DNA of 64,000 nucleotides, from NCBI GenBank assembly GCA_938084745.1, contig CALKEZ010000005.1, positions 124,001 to 188,000 of the forward strand, given 5' to 3'. The notes beneath the pieces are model-generated. The model was given only the letters and a program-made list of their open reading frames with translations. It ran no database searches and was not told where the DNA came from. Origin of the DNA: an uncultured Gammaproteobacteria bacterium. Its GTDB lineage: Bacteria; Pseudomonadota; Gammaproteobacteria; Eutrophobiales; Eutrophobiaceae. The translations under genes were made by a program, and so were the position numbers. Below, piece by piece: positions 1 through 9,033 of the stretch. The stretch's first letter is position 1, and every line of letters starts with the position of its first letter.

Positions 1-1
1 G

Positions 2-112
2 GAACAACGATTACAAAAAGTACGCTCAAATCCGCTGCATTTCCTGAAATCACTTTTTATCCCCGCTGAAAAACCAAGCACAGTAGGCGGATTGTTGTTT
101 GCCAGTATTTAG
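2..112 (+). CDS. C-terminal end of an upstream gene (partial)
   Basis: An open frame enters from the left edge and ends at TAG. It encodes 36 residues ending in GGLLFASI, and a strong intrinsic terminator follows 27 bases later, so this is probably the true end of a gene read rightward. Too little protein is visible to assign a family. The other two forward frames stop earlier or lack this terminator-compatible ending. Confidence 0.5.
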   Translation, partial: EQRLQKVRSNPLHFLKSLFIPAEKPSTVGGLLFASI

Positions 113-139
113 ATAATAAATCTCAAAATTTTATAAAAC

Positions 140-173
140 AAGGCTGCCGAGCTTAAGCTTGGCAGCCTTTTTC
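140..173 (+). terminator. Rho-independent terminator
   Basis: A nearly perfect inverted repeat: the arms AAGGCTGCC and GGCAGCCTT flank an inner AGCTTAAGCT palindrome and lead into TTTTTC. It lies after the partial upstream frame and before the TVP38 gene, so it separates the two transcription units. Confidence 0.85.
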
Positions 174-237
174 GTTCTTAATCTTTCCTATTTAACGTAA
201 ACTGAACTAAGTTCAATAATTCCCTCTAAGCCAAGAC

Positions 238-957
238 ATGAAGAACAAAAAGATTATCCTCCTGCTCCTGTTCATTATCGCCATAGGCTTATTTTTATGG
301 CTGGATGTAGGTCAATATCTTAATCTCGCCTATATAAAATCCAGACAGGATGCCATTGATAATTATTATGCTCTGAATCCGTTTAAAACAGGTTTAATCT
401 TTTTTATCAGTTATATTCTAATAACCGGAATCTCTCTGCCCGGAGCGGGTATTTTAACTTTAGCCGGTGGTGCTGTTTTTGGCGTAGTGTGGGGAACGAT
501 ACTGGTTTCTTTTGGTTCAGTCTTTGGCGCAACCATGGCCTTCCTGATCGCGCGATATTTATTTCACGACTACATTCAAGCCCGATTTAGTAAACAACTC
601 GCGCCGATCAACCGGGGCATCAAGAAGGAAGGTGATTTATACCTGTTCACCATCCGCATAATTCCGATATTTCCGTTTTTTATAGTGAATACATTAATGG
701 CCTTAACACCCATTAAAACGCTTAATTTTGCTCTTGTCAGCCAAATAGGGATGTTATTACCGACCATCATCTTCGTGAACGCAGGTACTCAGTTAGCGCG
801 GATAGAATCACCTTCCGATGTCCTGTCACCTGAATTAATAGTTTCATTCGTTCTTCTCGGTCTATTCCCGTTATTAGCCAAAAAAACAATCGTTTTCATC
901 CGCCGTAAGCAACATAAAAGTCTGGATATTATCGAACCAGAGAACGATGGTTCATAA
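238..957 (+). CDS. TVP38/TMEM64 (SNARE-associated/DedA-like) membrane protein
   Basis: A 239-residue integral membrane protein of the VTT (PF09335) family. The N-terminus is a transmembrane segment after a Lys-rich start. The family core is visible around residues 75-110 (GGAVFGVVWG, then GSVFGATMAFLIARY), followed by further hydrophobic helices. Members are thought to handle lipids or act as membrane transporters or scramblases; the exact substrate is unknown. The end of the gene overlaps the start of the flavin disulfide oxidoreductase by 11 bases, so the two are translationally coupled. From memory, this pairing or fusion with a mercuric reductase-like enzyme recurs in many bacteria, which suggests linked work, but the job is not established. 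Confidence 0.85.
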   Translation: MKNKKIILLLLFIIAIGLFLWLDVGQYLNLAYIKSRQDAIDNYYALNPFKTGLIFFISYILITGISLPGAGILTLAGGAVFGVVWGTILVSFGSVFGATMAFLIARYLFHDYIQARFSKQLAPINRGIKKEGDLYLFTIRIIPIFPFFIVNTLMALTPIKTLNFALVSQIGMLLPTIIFVNAGTQLARIESPSDVLSPELIVSFVLLGLFPLLAKKTIVFIRRKQHKSLDIIEPENDGS

Positions 958-2398
958 GCCCAAAACGTTTGATCGTAATTTGATCGTCATTGGCGGTGGA
1001 TCCGCCGGGTTGGTCTCTGCCCTGATTGCTGCTGCTGTTAATGCGAAGGTCACCTTAATTGAAAAACACAAGATGGGTGGCGATTGTTTAAATACAGGTT
1101 GCGTCCCCTCCAAGGCATTCATCAAATCAGCCAAGGTTGCCTCGCTGATAAAACGATCCAGAGAATTCGGGATTAATGTGGCTGAATCCCATATCGATTT
1201 TGCCGCGGTCATGGAACGCGTTCAATCAATCATTGCCCGCATCGAGCCACATGACTCGGTAGAACGTTTTCAGGGCTTGGGGGTTGAGTGCCTGAACGGA
1301 GAGGCCAGGATTATCTCACCGTGGACGGTTGCAATAAATGGCCAAACACTGAGCACGCGTAATATTATTGTTGCGACAGGCGCGCGCCCTTTTGTGCCCC
1401 CGATTAAAAATATAGACCAGATTAAATACCTCACCTCGGATAACCTTTGGTCTATCCGTGAACTACCCAGGCGTCTGGTTGTGCTCGGTGGTGGTCCGAT
1501 CGGTTGCGAACTGACTCAGGCTTTTGCGCGTTTAGGCAGCCGGGTAACACAGGTAGAAATGTTACCACGTATCCTGGCACGGGAAGATGATGATATCGCA
1601 GCGATAATAAGTAAACGCTTTGAGGAAGAAGGGATTCATATACGCACTAACCACGTGGCGAAAGAAATTATTAACCATAATAATCAGAAAATTCTTGTTT
1701 GCGAAAATAACAAGAACACCGTTGAAATAGAATTTGATGAAATCCTGGTAGCAGTTGGTCGCGCGGCAAACAGCAGTGGCTTTGGTCTGGAAGAACTGGG
1801 TGTAGAACTCAATCCTAACAAGACCATCAGAGTAAACGATAAGTTACAAACCTCTATCTCCAATATCTACGCCTGTGGTGATGTTGCTGGTCCTTATCAG
1901 TTTACTCATACCGCCTCACATCAGGCCTGGTACGCCACGGTCAACGCCTTGTTCGGCAAATTCAAATCATTCAAGGTAGATTACTCTGTGATTCCCTGGG
2001 CTACCTTTACTGATCCGGAAGTCGCGCGCGTCGGATTGAATGAACAAGAGGCAAAAGAGAAAGGGATTGCCTGTGACATAACGTCATATGCCATTGATGA
2101 GCTTGACCGCGCTATCGCAGAAGGCGAAGCCCATGGGGTTGTAAAAGTCTTAACGGTACCAGGCAAAGATAAAATTCTGGGAGTAACGATCGTTGCAGAT
2201 CATGCCGGCGAATTGATTACTGAATATATCAGTGCCATGAAACACAAGTTCGGGATGAATAAGATACTGGGTACCATTCATATCTACCCTACGCTGTCGG
2301 AAGCCAATAAATTCGCGGCCGGTGTCTGGAAAAAAGCCCATGCCCCGGAGCTGTTACTGAAACTGGTCAAAAAATATCACCACTGGATGCGCGGCTAA
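947..2398 (+). CDS. FAD-dependent pyridine nucleotide-disulfide oxidoreductase (mercuric reductase/dihydrolipoamide dehydrogenase-like)
   Basis: A class I flavin disulfide reductase of 483 residues. The FAD Rossmann motif GGGSAG is at about 16-21, the redox pair CLNTGC at C47/C52, a second NAD(P) fold starts at GGGPIG near 182, the FAD-binding ACGDV is near 309, and the C-terminal dimer domain carries HIYPTLSE. It has no N-terminal HMA metal-binding domain and no C-terminal Cys-Cys pair, so mercuric reductase activity is unlikely despite the usual database label. It has no neighbouring 2-oxoacid dehydrogenase genes, so a role as the E3 subunit is not supported either. It is coupled to the TVP38 gene by overlap. 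The family is certain; the substrate is unknown. Confidence 0.85.
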   Translation: MVHKPKTFDRNLIVIGGGSAGLVSALIAAAVNAKVTLIEKHKMGGDCLNTGCVPSKAFIKSAKVASLIKRSREFGINVAESHIDFAAVMERVQSIIARIEPHDSVERFQGLGVECLNGEARIISPWTVAINGQTLSTRNIIVATGARPFVPPIKNIDQIKYLTSDNLWSIRELPRRLVVLGGGPIGCELTQAFARLGSRVTQVEMLPRILAREDDDIAAIISKRFEEEGIHIRTNHVAKEIINHNNQKILVCENNKNTVEIEFDEILVAVGRAANSSGFGLEELGVELNPNKTIRVNDKLQTSISNIYACGDVAGPYQFTHTASHQAWYATVNALFGKFKSFKVDYSVIPWATFTDPEVARVGLNEQEAKEKGIACDITSYAIDELDRAIAEGEAHGVVKVLTVPGKDKILGVTIVADHAGELITEYISAMKHKFGMNKILGTIHIYPTLSEANKFAAGVWKKAHAPELLLKLVKKYHHWMRG

Positions 2399-2401
2399 TT
2401 T

Positions 2402-3067
2402 TTAAATCACGAAATTTCGAATCACGTCCTCTTTTGATTTGCCCGTGCCAGCTTCCATCTCATCCGGTATATCTTTACCAATAATAACCGCCTCTCGTTT
2501 TCCTATCTGCTCAAACCAGCGTGATAAATGCGGTAAGTCTTCTATCGAGAGACCCGACCATTTATGCCCGCTAATCCATGGCCAGGTGGCCATATCAGCA
2601 ATTGAATAATCACCGGCGAGGTATTCATTATCTGTGAGTCGGGTATTCAAGACTTCATACAAACGTCGGCATTCTTTATGATAGCGATCGATAGCATAAG
2701 GGATCTTTTCTGGCGCATAGCGATGAAACACATTGGCCTGACCTTGCATAGGCCCTATTGCCCCCATCTGAAACATCAGCCATTGCATCACCAGTGATCG
2801 CCCTTTTGTATCCTGGGGCATAAATTGGCCGGTTTTTTCAGCAAGATAAATCAAAATTGCTCCCGATTCGAATACCACAAAATCATCCAATCCACGATCC
2901 ACAATCGTCGGAATGCGGCCATTCGGGTTTAGTTTAAGATACCAGTCTTCCTTTTGTTCCCATGCACCCAAGTCAATGCGATGTGTTGTATATTCCAGCG
3001 CCATTTCTTCCAGCGCAATGGTGACTTTGTGCCCATTCGGTGTGGCCGCCGTAAAAAGCTCTATCAT
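2402..3067 (-). CDS. Glutathione S-transferase, Nu class (YfcG-like)
   Basis: A cytosolic GST of 221 residues. The N-terminal thioredoxin-like domain begins with the TPNGHK segment and includes the glutathione-binding turn GRIPTIVD and [13 protein letters not shown]. The helical C-terminal domain carries [11 protein letters not shown]. The TPNGHK start and overall layout resemble E. coli YfcG, a Nu-class enzyme with disulfide-bond reductase activity towards glutathione conjugates. It lies convergent with the upstream oxidoreductase, 3 bases from its stop, and divergent from glutathione reductase, a sensible glutathione neighbourhood. A GAGGCG ribosome site lies about 13 bases upstream of the start. 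Confidence 0.88.
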   Translation of the reverse strand: MIELFTAATPNGHKVTIALEEMALEYTTHRIDLGAWEQKEDWYLKLNPNGRIPTIVDRGLDDFVVFESGAILIYLAEKTGQFMPQDTKGRSLVMQWLMFQMGAIGPMQGQANVFHRYAPEKIPYAIDRYHKECRRLYEVLNTRLTDNEYLAGDYSIADMATWPWISGHKWSGLSIEDLPHLSRWFEQIGKREAVIIGKDIPDEMEAGTGKSKEDVIRNFVI

Positions 3068-3156
3068 ATTTAGCTATCGCCTCTATTAAAATATTCAACT
3101 ACAGAAGTTGACGCAATTACGTTACTCTTGATCAAAATAAATGAGAACACTATATC

Positions 3157-4512
3157 ATGAGTGACTATGACTTTGACTTGTTCGTAATCGGTGCAGGTTC
3201 CGGGGGTGTGCGGGCAGCACGCATGTCTGCATCCTATGGTGCCAAGGTTGGCATCGCTGAAGATCGCTATCTGGGTGGAACCTGTGTCAATGTCGGTTGT
3301 GTACCCAAAAAACTACTCGTCTATGCCTCACACGTTTCTGAAGAAATACACAATGCCAAAGGCTTTGGTTGGGATATAGCCCACACTAAATTCGATTGGA
3401 CCAAACTGATCAAGAACAAAAACGCCGAAATTAAACGTTTGAATGGCGTTTATAAAAATCTGCTCGACAACACCGGTGTAGAAACACTGTATGGACGAGC
3501 AACCATTGTTGACGAACATACCGTTGAAATTAAAGGAGAGTATTACACAGCAGAACGTCTGTTAGTCGCCACCGGTGGTTGGCCGATGGTGCCCGATATC
3601 CCGGGCAAGGAATATGTCATTTCGTCGAATGAAGCCTTCTTCCTTGAAACACTACCGGAAAAAATAATTATCGTTGGTGGTGGTTATATCGCTGTTGAGT
3701 TTGCCGGTATTTTTAATGGTTTGGGTGTTGATACCACCCTGCTCTATCGCGGCCCCTTGTTTTTACGGGGTTTTGATCAGGATTTACGAGTGACTCTGGC
3801 TGAAGAAATGCAAAAGAAAGGTATCAACATAAAATTTAATTCGAACATCAGTGATATAGAAAAAACTGATGATCATTTAATCGCTACCCTTGAAGATGGT
3901 GCACGACTTGAGGCAGATCAAATCATGTATGCCACCGGGCGTAAGCCAATGACTGCTAATCTGGGTCTGGAAAAAGTCGGCATAGAACTGAATGAGAAAA
4001 AGGCCATTAAAGTGAATCAACATTACCAAACCAATGTCCCCTCAATTTATGCTATCGGCGATGTCACTGATCGCGTCAATTTAACGCCTGTTGCACTGGC
4101 TGAAGGTATGGTGCTGGCAAAACGCTTTTTTGCGCATGAAGAAAAAACAGTTGATTATTTGGATATCCCTACCTGCGTATTTAGCCAACCGAATCTTGGT
4201 ACAGTCGGTTTAACCGAAGAACAAGCCAGAGAGAAATATAGCGATATTGATATCTATAAATCGAAGTTTACACCGATGAAATACTCTTTATCCGATAATG
4301 ATGAAAAAACATTGATGAAAATGATTGTTGATAAGACTACAGATCGCGTTATTGGGGTACACATGCTGGGCCCTGATGCAGGAGAAATTATTCAGGGTAT
4401 TGGTATAGCCATGAAGGCCGGCGCAACGAAAAAGGACTTTGATTCAACCATAGGAATACACCCGACGGCTGCTGAGGAATTTGTCACTATGCGTGAGCCT
4501 GTAGCTGACTAG
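3157..4512 (+). CDS. gor: Glutathione-disulfide reductase
   Basis: Regenerates reduced glutathione from the disulfide with NADPH, in the cytosol. The protein has 451 residues, the normal family length. FAD motif GAGSGG is at 12-17, the redox-active CVNVGC is at C43/C48 and followed by PKK, the NADPH fold GGGYIAVEF begins near 174, and the C-terminal GIHPTAAEE supplies the catalytic His435/Glu440 pair. The PKKLLVYA segment and the HPTAAEE ending fit glutathione reductase rather than trypanothione reductase or lipoamide dehydrogenase. The upstream gap is shared with the divergent GST gene, so one promoter region may serve both. Confidence 0.93.
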   Translation: MSDYDFDLFVIGAGSGGVRAARMSASYGAKVGIAEDRYLGGTCVNVGCVPKKLLVYASHVSEEIHNAKGFGWDIAHTKFDWTKLIKNKNAEIKRLNGVYKNLLDNTGVETLYGRATIVDEHTVEIKGEYYTAERLLVATGGWPMVPDIPGKEYVISSNEAFFLETLPEKIIIVGGGYIAVEFAGIFNGLGVDTTLLYRGPLFLRGFDQDLRVTLAEEMQKKGINIKFNSNISDIEKTDDHLIATLEDGARLEADQIMYATGRKPMTANLGLEKVGIELNEKKAIKVNQHYQTNVPSIYAIGDVTDRVNLTPVALAEGMVLAKRFFAHEEKTVDYLDIPTCVFSQPNLGTVGLTEEQAREKYSDIDIYKSKFTPMKYSLSDNDEKTLMKMIVDKTTDRVIGVHMLGPDAGEIIQGIGIAMKAGATKKDFDSTIGIHPTAAEEFVTMREPVAD

Positions 4513-4579
4513 ACAATTGTTCCAGATGTCTTATACAAAAATCATTCTCTGTTGAGTTAACTCGTTTTGCATCACGTAT

Positions 4580-5167
4580 ATGTCTATGATGACCGCCGTT
4601 ATGAAACAAAAAAATCCTAATCCTCAAGGCAAAGGCCTATCAACAATCCTGGATGAGCTTAGCCGCAGTCAAGCCAGACATTCCCTTCCTCCAAAGAATA
4701 TTGATCAGGTCTCTAGTGAACTCTTTACTTCACTTTTTGTGTTAAATACAAACTTTCAGTTTCGTCCAGTTGCGGCTAAGAGCTATTGGCTTTATTACAC
4801 TAATAATAAATTCAAACTCTTTTTGACGGCACCAGATGATTGGGCCTGCGGACAACCGGGTGTGTTTATAGGTGAATGTGTATTACAAAATGATATCACC
4901 TGGACTATTAGTCTGGATCCTGAAATAGCCGATGCAACATGGTTCATTGAACACATTGAAGAACAAAAAAAACGGGTTCAGGATTCTTTGGAGAATTCAG
5001 CTTCGTTGGAGGATGCCATGCCTTATTATGTTTCCGGGATATCCTATTACAGTCGGCTTTTAGCCTATGGATTGGGTACATCATTAAAAACATCCATGGA
5101 AAAAGCGGGCATCAATACGCTCTGTTATGAACAGGCGAAAGGATTATTAGCCCACGAGCCGACATAG
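4580..5167 (+). CDS. Hypothetical protein, possibly DUF2452
   Basis: A soluble 195-residue protein with no signal peptide or membrane segment. It begins with an Asn/Pro/Gly-rich stretch (NPNPQGKGL) reminiscent of the DUF2452 family; I am not certain of that assignment. A core with several aromatic residues (SYWLYYTNN) follows and the C-terminal half is helical. Three in-frame Met codons lie at the start (residues 1, 3 and 8), and no strong ribosome site separates them. It follows gor on the same strand after 67 bases and may be co-transcribed. Function unknown. Confidence 0.6.
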   Translation: MSMMTAVMKQKNPNPQGKGLSTILDELSRSQARHSLPPKNIDQVSSELFTSLFVLNTNFQFRPVAAKSYWLYYTNNKFKLFLTAPDDWACGQPGVFIGECVLQNDITWTISLDPEIADATWFIEHIEEQKKRVQDSLENSASLEDAMPYYVSGISYYSRLLAYGLGTSLKTSMEKAGINTLCYEQAKGLLAHEPT

Positions 5168-5215
5168 GCTATCTAAAGCTCGCTACGTCTCTTATTTGCG
5201 GGGTATCTTTACTTA

Positions 5216-5539
5216 TTATTTGTTGAGCAACATTCCATCAGCGTAAACACTGTGACATTGCTTACATTCAAATTCTGCAGGTCGACATTGAAGTGTGAAC
5301 TTTTCCGTCAATTCTTGCGCATTACAAAGCGGGCAAACTACTTTGACTATTGCATTAACCAATGCAGTCATGATCCAACAGAGAATAGACGTTAGTACTA
5401 TGCCGATAACTATTCCGGCGACGGAATTAAATACAACCCCGGCCGCCAGACCAAAAGAAGTCGCGACTAGATAGGCTAATAACAGGTATCGCAGTCTTTT
5501 ATTTTCAGCGATTTGAAGGTTTTTAAAATAACGCTTCAT
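5216..5539 (-). CDS. Small membrane protein with C-terminal zinc ribbon
   Basis: 107 residues. Two hydrophobic segments (about 20-40 and 44-68) are followed by a cytosolic tail with the pairs CPLC and CKQC about 25 residues apart, a four-cysteine zinc-ribbon layout. I do not recognise the family. The ribosome site is weak. It lies convergent with the preceding hypothetical gene and next to the broken DUF805 gene. Confidence 0.55.
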   Translation of the reverse strand: MKRYFKNLQIAENKRLRYLLLAYLVATSFGLAAGVVFNSVAGIVIGIVLTSILCWIMTALVNAIVKVVCPLCNAQELTEKFTLQCRPAEFECKQCHSVYADGMLLNK

Positions 5540-5640
5540 AGAACCCGTAATGACAGCAGCGAAGCTCGTGGTTACAGTTCATACTGGCTCAATTACTTAT
5601 TGTTTTGATGTTAGAACAAGGATTTTAATGACCAGCCAAA

Positions 5641-5976
5641 CTATTTTGGACTCGGTCCATATTCATTATCGGCATGACTATCTTGTACAAGAAAGACCAG
5701 AAGCACGATGATACCAATCACTGGCAGAAAGAGTATTAACTGCCACCAGCCGCTTCAGCCCGTATCATGCAGTCGCCTCGTCGCAATACTGATACTGGGA
5801 AGTAGTAAGACCAGGTTGAATATCGCGGCCAAAAATATCGTGCCAAGAAAGGCATCCAGGGCAGCTAATGCAATATAAATGATCGTGAAGATCAATATAT
5901 ACATCCAATATTGTGTACGGGTCGCACGACCTGAAAAATCTGCGTACTTGGTAAATGCATCAATAAAATATTCCAT
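5641..5976 (-). pseudogene. DUF805 membrane protein interrupted by one in-frame TGA
   Basis: The first 73 codons encode a typical DUF805 start (FSGRATRTQYW, then hydrophobic helices and RRLHDTG). The conserved motif should continue RRLHDTGRSGWW, but the Arg codon is TGA (plus-strand 5755-5757). After it the same frame stays open for another 37 codons (SGWWQLILFLPVIG, a last hydrophobic segment, then QDS) to a TAG at 5641-5643. Total length, about 111 codons, is normal for the family. A CGA to TGA change explains it fully. A good AGGGG ribosome site precedes the start. It is either a recent pseudogene, a readthrough case or a sequencing error. Confidence 0.82.
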
Positions 5977-6030
5977 ATGAATTCCCCTTACTCTTTTTCG
6001 AAAATTTCGACTCTCACAGTCTAGCAGTGA

Positions 6031-6672
6031 TTAACAACTCGAGGATAGTGCCTCGCTGACGATAGCCAGCCAGGGTTGTTGATCGCATGGTTTCCCATCC
6101 GGACGATAGTAGTGGTGAATTATTTTAAAGCCCGATTGTTGAAGATAGGCCGCACTTATTTCAAGTTCCATATAATGACCATAACGTTCCCCTTGCCAGC
6201 CTTCTGCATTTCCTCTGGGATTCGAGGAAAATAATATGCCGCCGGGCCTTAAAGCACGGTGCAATTCGGCTAATACCCGAGGTAGTTCCTGACTGGGTAT
6301 ATGAAACAAGGAAGCATTAGCATAAATACCATCGAAGCTATCCTTTTTAAGGTCCAGCTTTAGAAACTGCTGGTGTAAGGTAATACAACCACTGTATTCA
6401 TACGCCATCTTACAAAAAGCTTTACTGCCATCAAGACCGACGGGCCTGTGCCCCAACGCTTTAAATGTATGAATGTCTCGTCCGGGACCACAACCAAAAT
6501 CCAGAATATCCAGCGGTTTATCTTCAGGTAACGCTTGTAAAAAAGCTTCGATATTCTGGCTGACATCGTGATCTCGCGTTCCTAACCAAAAGGATTCAGC
6601 ATTCTTCTCATAATGGTCAAGAGTAATGCTTTCAATTTCATCCAGAACAGCTTTATCGTTTTTAATAGACAT
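6031..6672 (-). CDS. Class I SAM-dependent methyltransferase
   Basis: 213 residues. Motif I, ILDFGCGPGRD, lies at about 56-66 and is followed by the acidic end of strand 2 (VGLDGS), by FDGIYANASLFHI, and by the post-motif LRPGGILFSSNPRG. This is the Methyltransf_11/25 fold that uses S-adenosylmethionine. The substrate cannot be read from sequence. It is transcribed in the same direction as the neighbouring darP gene but separated from it by 70 bases, with no obvious operon logic. Confidence 0.85.
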   Translation of the reverse strand: MSIKNDKAVLDEIESITLDHYEKNAESFWLGTRDHDVSQNIEAFLQALPEDKPLDILDFGCGPGRDIHTFKALGHRPVGLDGSKAFCKMAYEYSGCITLHQQFLKLDLKKDSFDGIYANASLFHIPSQELPRVLAELHRALRPGGILFSSNPRGNAEGWQGERYGHYMELEISAAYLQQSGFKIIHHYYRPDGKPCDQQPWLAIVSEALSSSC

Positions 6673-6742
6673 AAATTGTTATATTAAAGATATCAACATC
6701 ATAATTTTGCAAAAACTACAGTTGTAGAAGCTTTATACTTTT

Positions 6743-7240
6743 TTAATCTACCTGAATTTCTGATAAGTACTTAAACAATAGTCGCGCAGACTTTGGTGGT
6801 TTATTCAACGTCTGTTCTTTTTTAGCATTTCGAATTAATTGACTAACGTATTGGCGCTCAAACCTGGCAAACGTGCCTGCGAGTTCATCCAATAATGTCG
6901 TATTGCCTTGCAAGAGCTGGTCACGCCACTCTTCAATCTTATGAAAAGCATTTACTTCTTCTTTATGTGGCTTTTCAAGATTCTCCAGAGCTACGCGTAT
7001 TAATGCTTCATTTTCATCCTGCATTAGACCGCCGATATACTTTAATTGCCGACTTACTGCACCATGCTTGAAAGTCCTCGCCGCAACAATAGCATCACGA
7101 AGTCTTTCTGAAAGTGGTACCTTACGGAGCTGCTTCTCGGGTAGCGCGACCAGTTTTTTGCCTAGCGCTTGTAATTCCAGTAAATCGCGTTTGATTTGTG
7201 ATTTGCTTTTCGGCAGGTCTTCAAAATCTTCTTCTATCAT
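6743..7240 (-). CDS. darP: Ribosome-associated protein DarP/YjgA (DUF615)
   Basis: A 165-residue, charged, helical protein matching the YjgA/DUF615 family: acidic start EEDFEDLPKSKSQIKRD, then LGKKLVALPEKQL, and a C-terminal ARFERQYVSQLIRNA segment. E. coli YjgA (DarP) binds pre-50S particles and promotes late 50S assembly around the peptidyl-transferase centre. Length and layout fit the family. It is usually encoded next to pmbA, which is not present here. Confidence 0.88.
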   Translation of the reverse strand: MIEEDFEDLPKSKSQIKRDLLELQALGKKLVALPEKQLRKVPLSERLRDAIVAARTFKHGAVSRQLKYIGGLMQDENEALIRVALENLEKPHKEEVNAFHKIEEWRDQLLQGNTTLLDELAGTFARFERQYVSQLIRNAKKEQTLNKPPKSARLLFKYLSEIQVD

Positions 7241-7407
7241 TTTATTTATATGCTATTTTTTTATTGGTGCGCCAGTGAGAGTATGTTCCCACACTCTATT
7301 CCAAAAGAGAGATGCAAATTCATCGATCATTCGACGTAATAATTTAGTTGTAAAGCGCTATGTGGTTATGCCTTATTTATTAATGCGTAAATATTATCCG
7401 TTAATTC

Positions 7408-7800
7408 TTACTCTACAGTTTTATCACAACGTCTTTCTTTCATATTTTCCTGGTAGCCTTTTTCACAATACCAACTATGACCATCGGAAGATAAAAGTCC
7501 ATTTTCTGGTAGATGAATCTTATCGCAACTTTCTTTACGATTATTCCTGATATAACCTTTATCACAAACCCAACTAGCTCCATCGTAGGCGAGATAAACA
7601 TTCTCAGGCACATTAACTTTATCGCAACTCTTTGTTTTAATGTTTTTCCAATAGCCTTTATCACATACCCAGCTATGTCCGTTTCTGGATAACTGACTAT
7701 TTTCCGGTATAGCATCGGCGGCATAGATCTTACCTATATTCAAAAGTGTGATACTACAAACAACGAAAATCGGGAGTAATGTAATCTGATTATGCTTCAT
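7408..7800 (-). CDS. Secreted protein of three PEN/WxCxKGY cysteine repeats
   Basis: 130 residues. A signal peptide (to about residue 27, ending IYA) is followed by three tandem repeats of about 33 residues. Each follows the pattern PEN-x-x-L-x-x-(D/N)G-x-SW-x-C-(D/E)KGY, then about ten residues to CDK. Each repeat has two cysteines, so one disulfide per repeat in the periplasm or outside is likely. Similar PENA/W-C-G repeats occur at the ends of other gammaproteobacterial secreted proteins, but I know no function. The start is supported by a GAGG ribosome site. Confidence 0.65.
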   Translation of the reverse strand: MKHNQITLLPIFVVCSITLLNIGKIYAADAIPENSQLSRNGHSWVCDKGYWKNIKTKSCDKVNVPENVYLAYDGASWVCDKGYIRNNRKESCDKIHLPENGLLSSDGHSWYCEKGYQENMKERRCDKTVE

Positions 7801-7871
7801 TTCTTGCCTCTATCTTTAAATATGTTTGAGGGTCTGGTTAAGAAACCCAATCATATGAATTTTATATGATT

Positions 7872-9011
7872 TCAGCGGGCACGTGCTGCTTGCATCGCTT
7901 CTTGTAAATCATGCTCACTAATACCCAGTTTTTTTGCAGCGCTTTTAAAGTTCGGCGGTGGGGGTCCTAACGCATGTTGCAAGTCACGTTCTCTAACACC
8001 CAGTTTTTTCGCGACAATAGAGAGATCCACCGGGCCGCCTCTTCGATTATCACGACCACTCCCTTCTCCAGCTTCTGTTCCAATACGCCTGTCACCTTCT
8101 GCTGCGGGACGGCGTTCCAGCATTGAAGCATCAACTACACCTTTAAAACAACCAAGGGTATACGGAAATTCATTATTTATATGGTAATGGTATTCAGTAA
8201 TACGGTCACCCAATCTATCCAAGGCTGAACCTGTATGACCATGACATTCATCAAGCTCGTTGTTCGTTATAATCTTGCCGTCTTCACCACGCGCTCCATA
8301 GATTCCAAAACCATCTAAAGCATAGCCCAATAATGGCGAGTGCTCCCCTTCTATGCCCTGGTTGAAGCAGGGTGAATTATGGTGATAATGATATTGTCCA
8401 TGTTGTTGAGGATGCCCTTCACAGGCATCCAGAATTTCATTCGCTACTGCATCTCGTTTGTCGGCGTCAAGCGCATTAAAAAAAACGCTGCCGCTCAAGG
8501 CAATACCAATAGTACCCATAGGTAGACAACCGGGTTTGTTTGCAATTTCTGGATTAGTTGGTAGCGCATAACTTAAACGTTGTGCGCGAATCGAATTCGG
8601 ATTTCGATCATATTGGTATGCGGTTGAACCCGGTTTTATCGGAAAATCACCCGTCGCATGGTTTGGGAGGCCGTCACCAGTCACGGCAATGTTTGGTAAA
8701 CCATCCTCAAACCTGATGTTTGCATTCCATTCTTTATGGCCCTTGACGAGAGGCTTTTTTGAAAAAAAAATTACACCCTTATTATCCACCCATGGTCTAT
8801 CCAATGAACTACTCATTGCGCTGAAGTCACAGGAATATAGCGTGTTTCTTGCAGGCGCACTCACGGAACGATTACCAATCACCGTCTTCCCCTTGTCATA
8901 ACCAAGTGTTTTCCATTGCTGATCAGCAATCGAGAATGGCGATAAAATAGCTAGTATTAAGCAGACAATAAGTCTTGTAGAGATAACAGATTTGTTTATC
9001 GAAGGTGTCAT
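7872..9011 (-). CDS. Secreted YHYH-domain protein with C-terminal helical repeats
   Basis: About 380 residues, exported by an N-terminal signal peptide (hydrophobic stretch ending FSIADQ). The YHYH domain (PF14240) is marked by QYHYHHNSPC and EYHYHINNEFPY together with GYALDGFGIYG, a His-rich metal-binding-like layout. The C-terminus carries two similar units, AKKLGVRERDLQHAL and AKKLGISEHDLQEAM, separated by Pro-rich linkers. The start is set at the second ATG because AAAGGAGGT abuts the first ATG at 9017 with no spacing, while the second sits six bases downstream of GGAGGT. Function unknown. Confidence 0.8.
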   Translation of the reverse strand: MTPSINKSVISTRLIVCLILAILSPFSIADQQWKTLGYDKGKTVIGNRSVSAPARNTLYSCDFSAMSSSLDRPWVDNKGVIFFSKKPLVKGHKEWNANIRFEDGLPNIAVTGDGLPNHATGDFPIKPGSTAYQYDRNPNSIRAQRLSYALPTNPEIANKPGCLPMGTIGIALSGSVFFNALDADKRDAVANEILDACEGHPQQHGQYHYHHNSPCFNQGIEGEHSPLLGYALDGFGIYGARGEDGKIITNNELDECHGHTGSALDRLGDRITEYHYHINNEFPYTLGCFKGVVDASMLERRPAAEGDRRIGTEAGEGSGRDNRRGGPVDLSIVAKKLGVRERDLQHALGPPPPNFKSAAKKLGISEHDLQEAMQAARAR

Positions 9012-9033
9012 TTTCATACCTCCTTTAAAATAT

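Noticed and set aside
947-2398. Mercuric reductase MerA
   Set aside because: No heavy-metal domain, no C-terminal vicinal Cys pair and no mer genes nearby.
7068-7550. Rightward 160-codon frame across darP and the PEN-repeat gene
   Set aside because: It is antisense to two genes with clear family features and signal peptide, and lacks a ribosome site.
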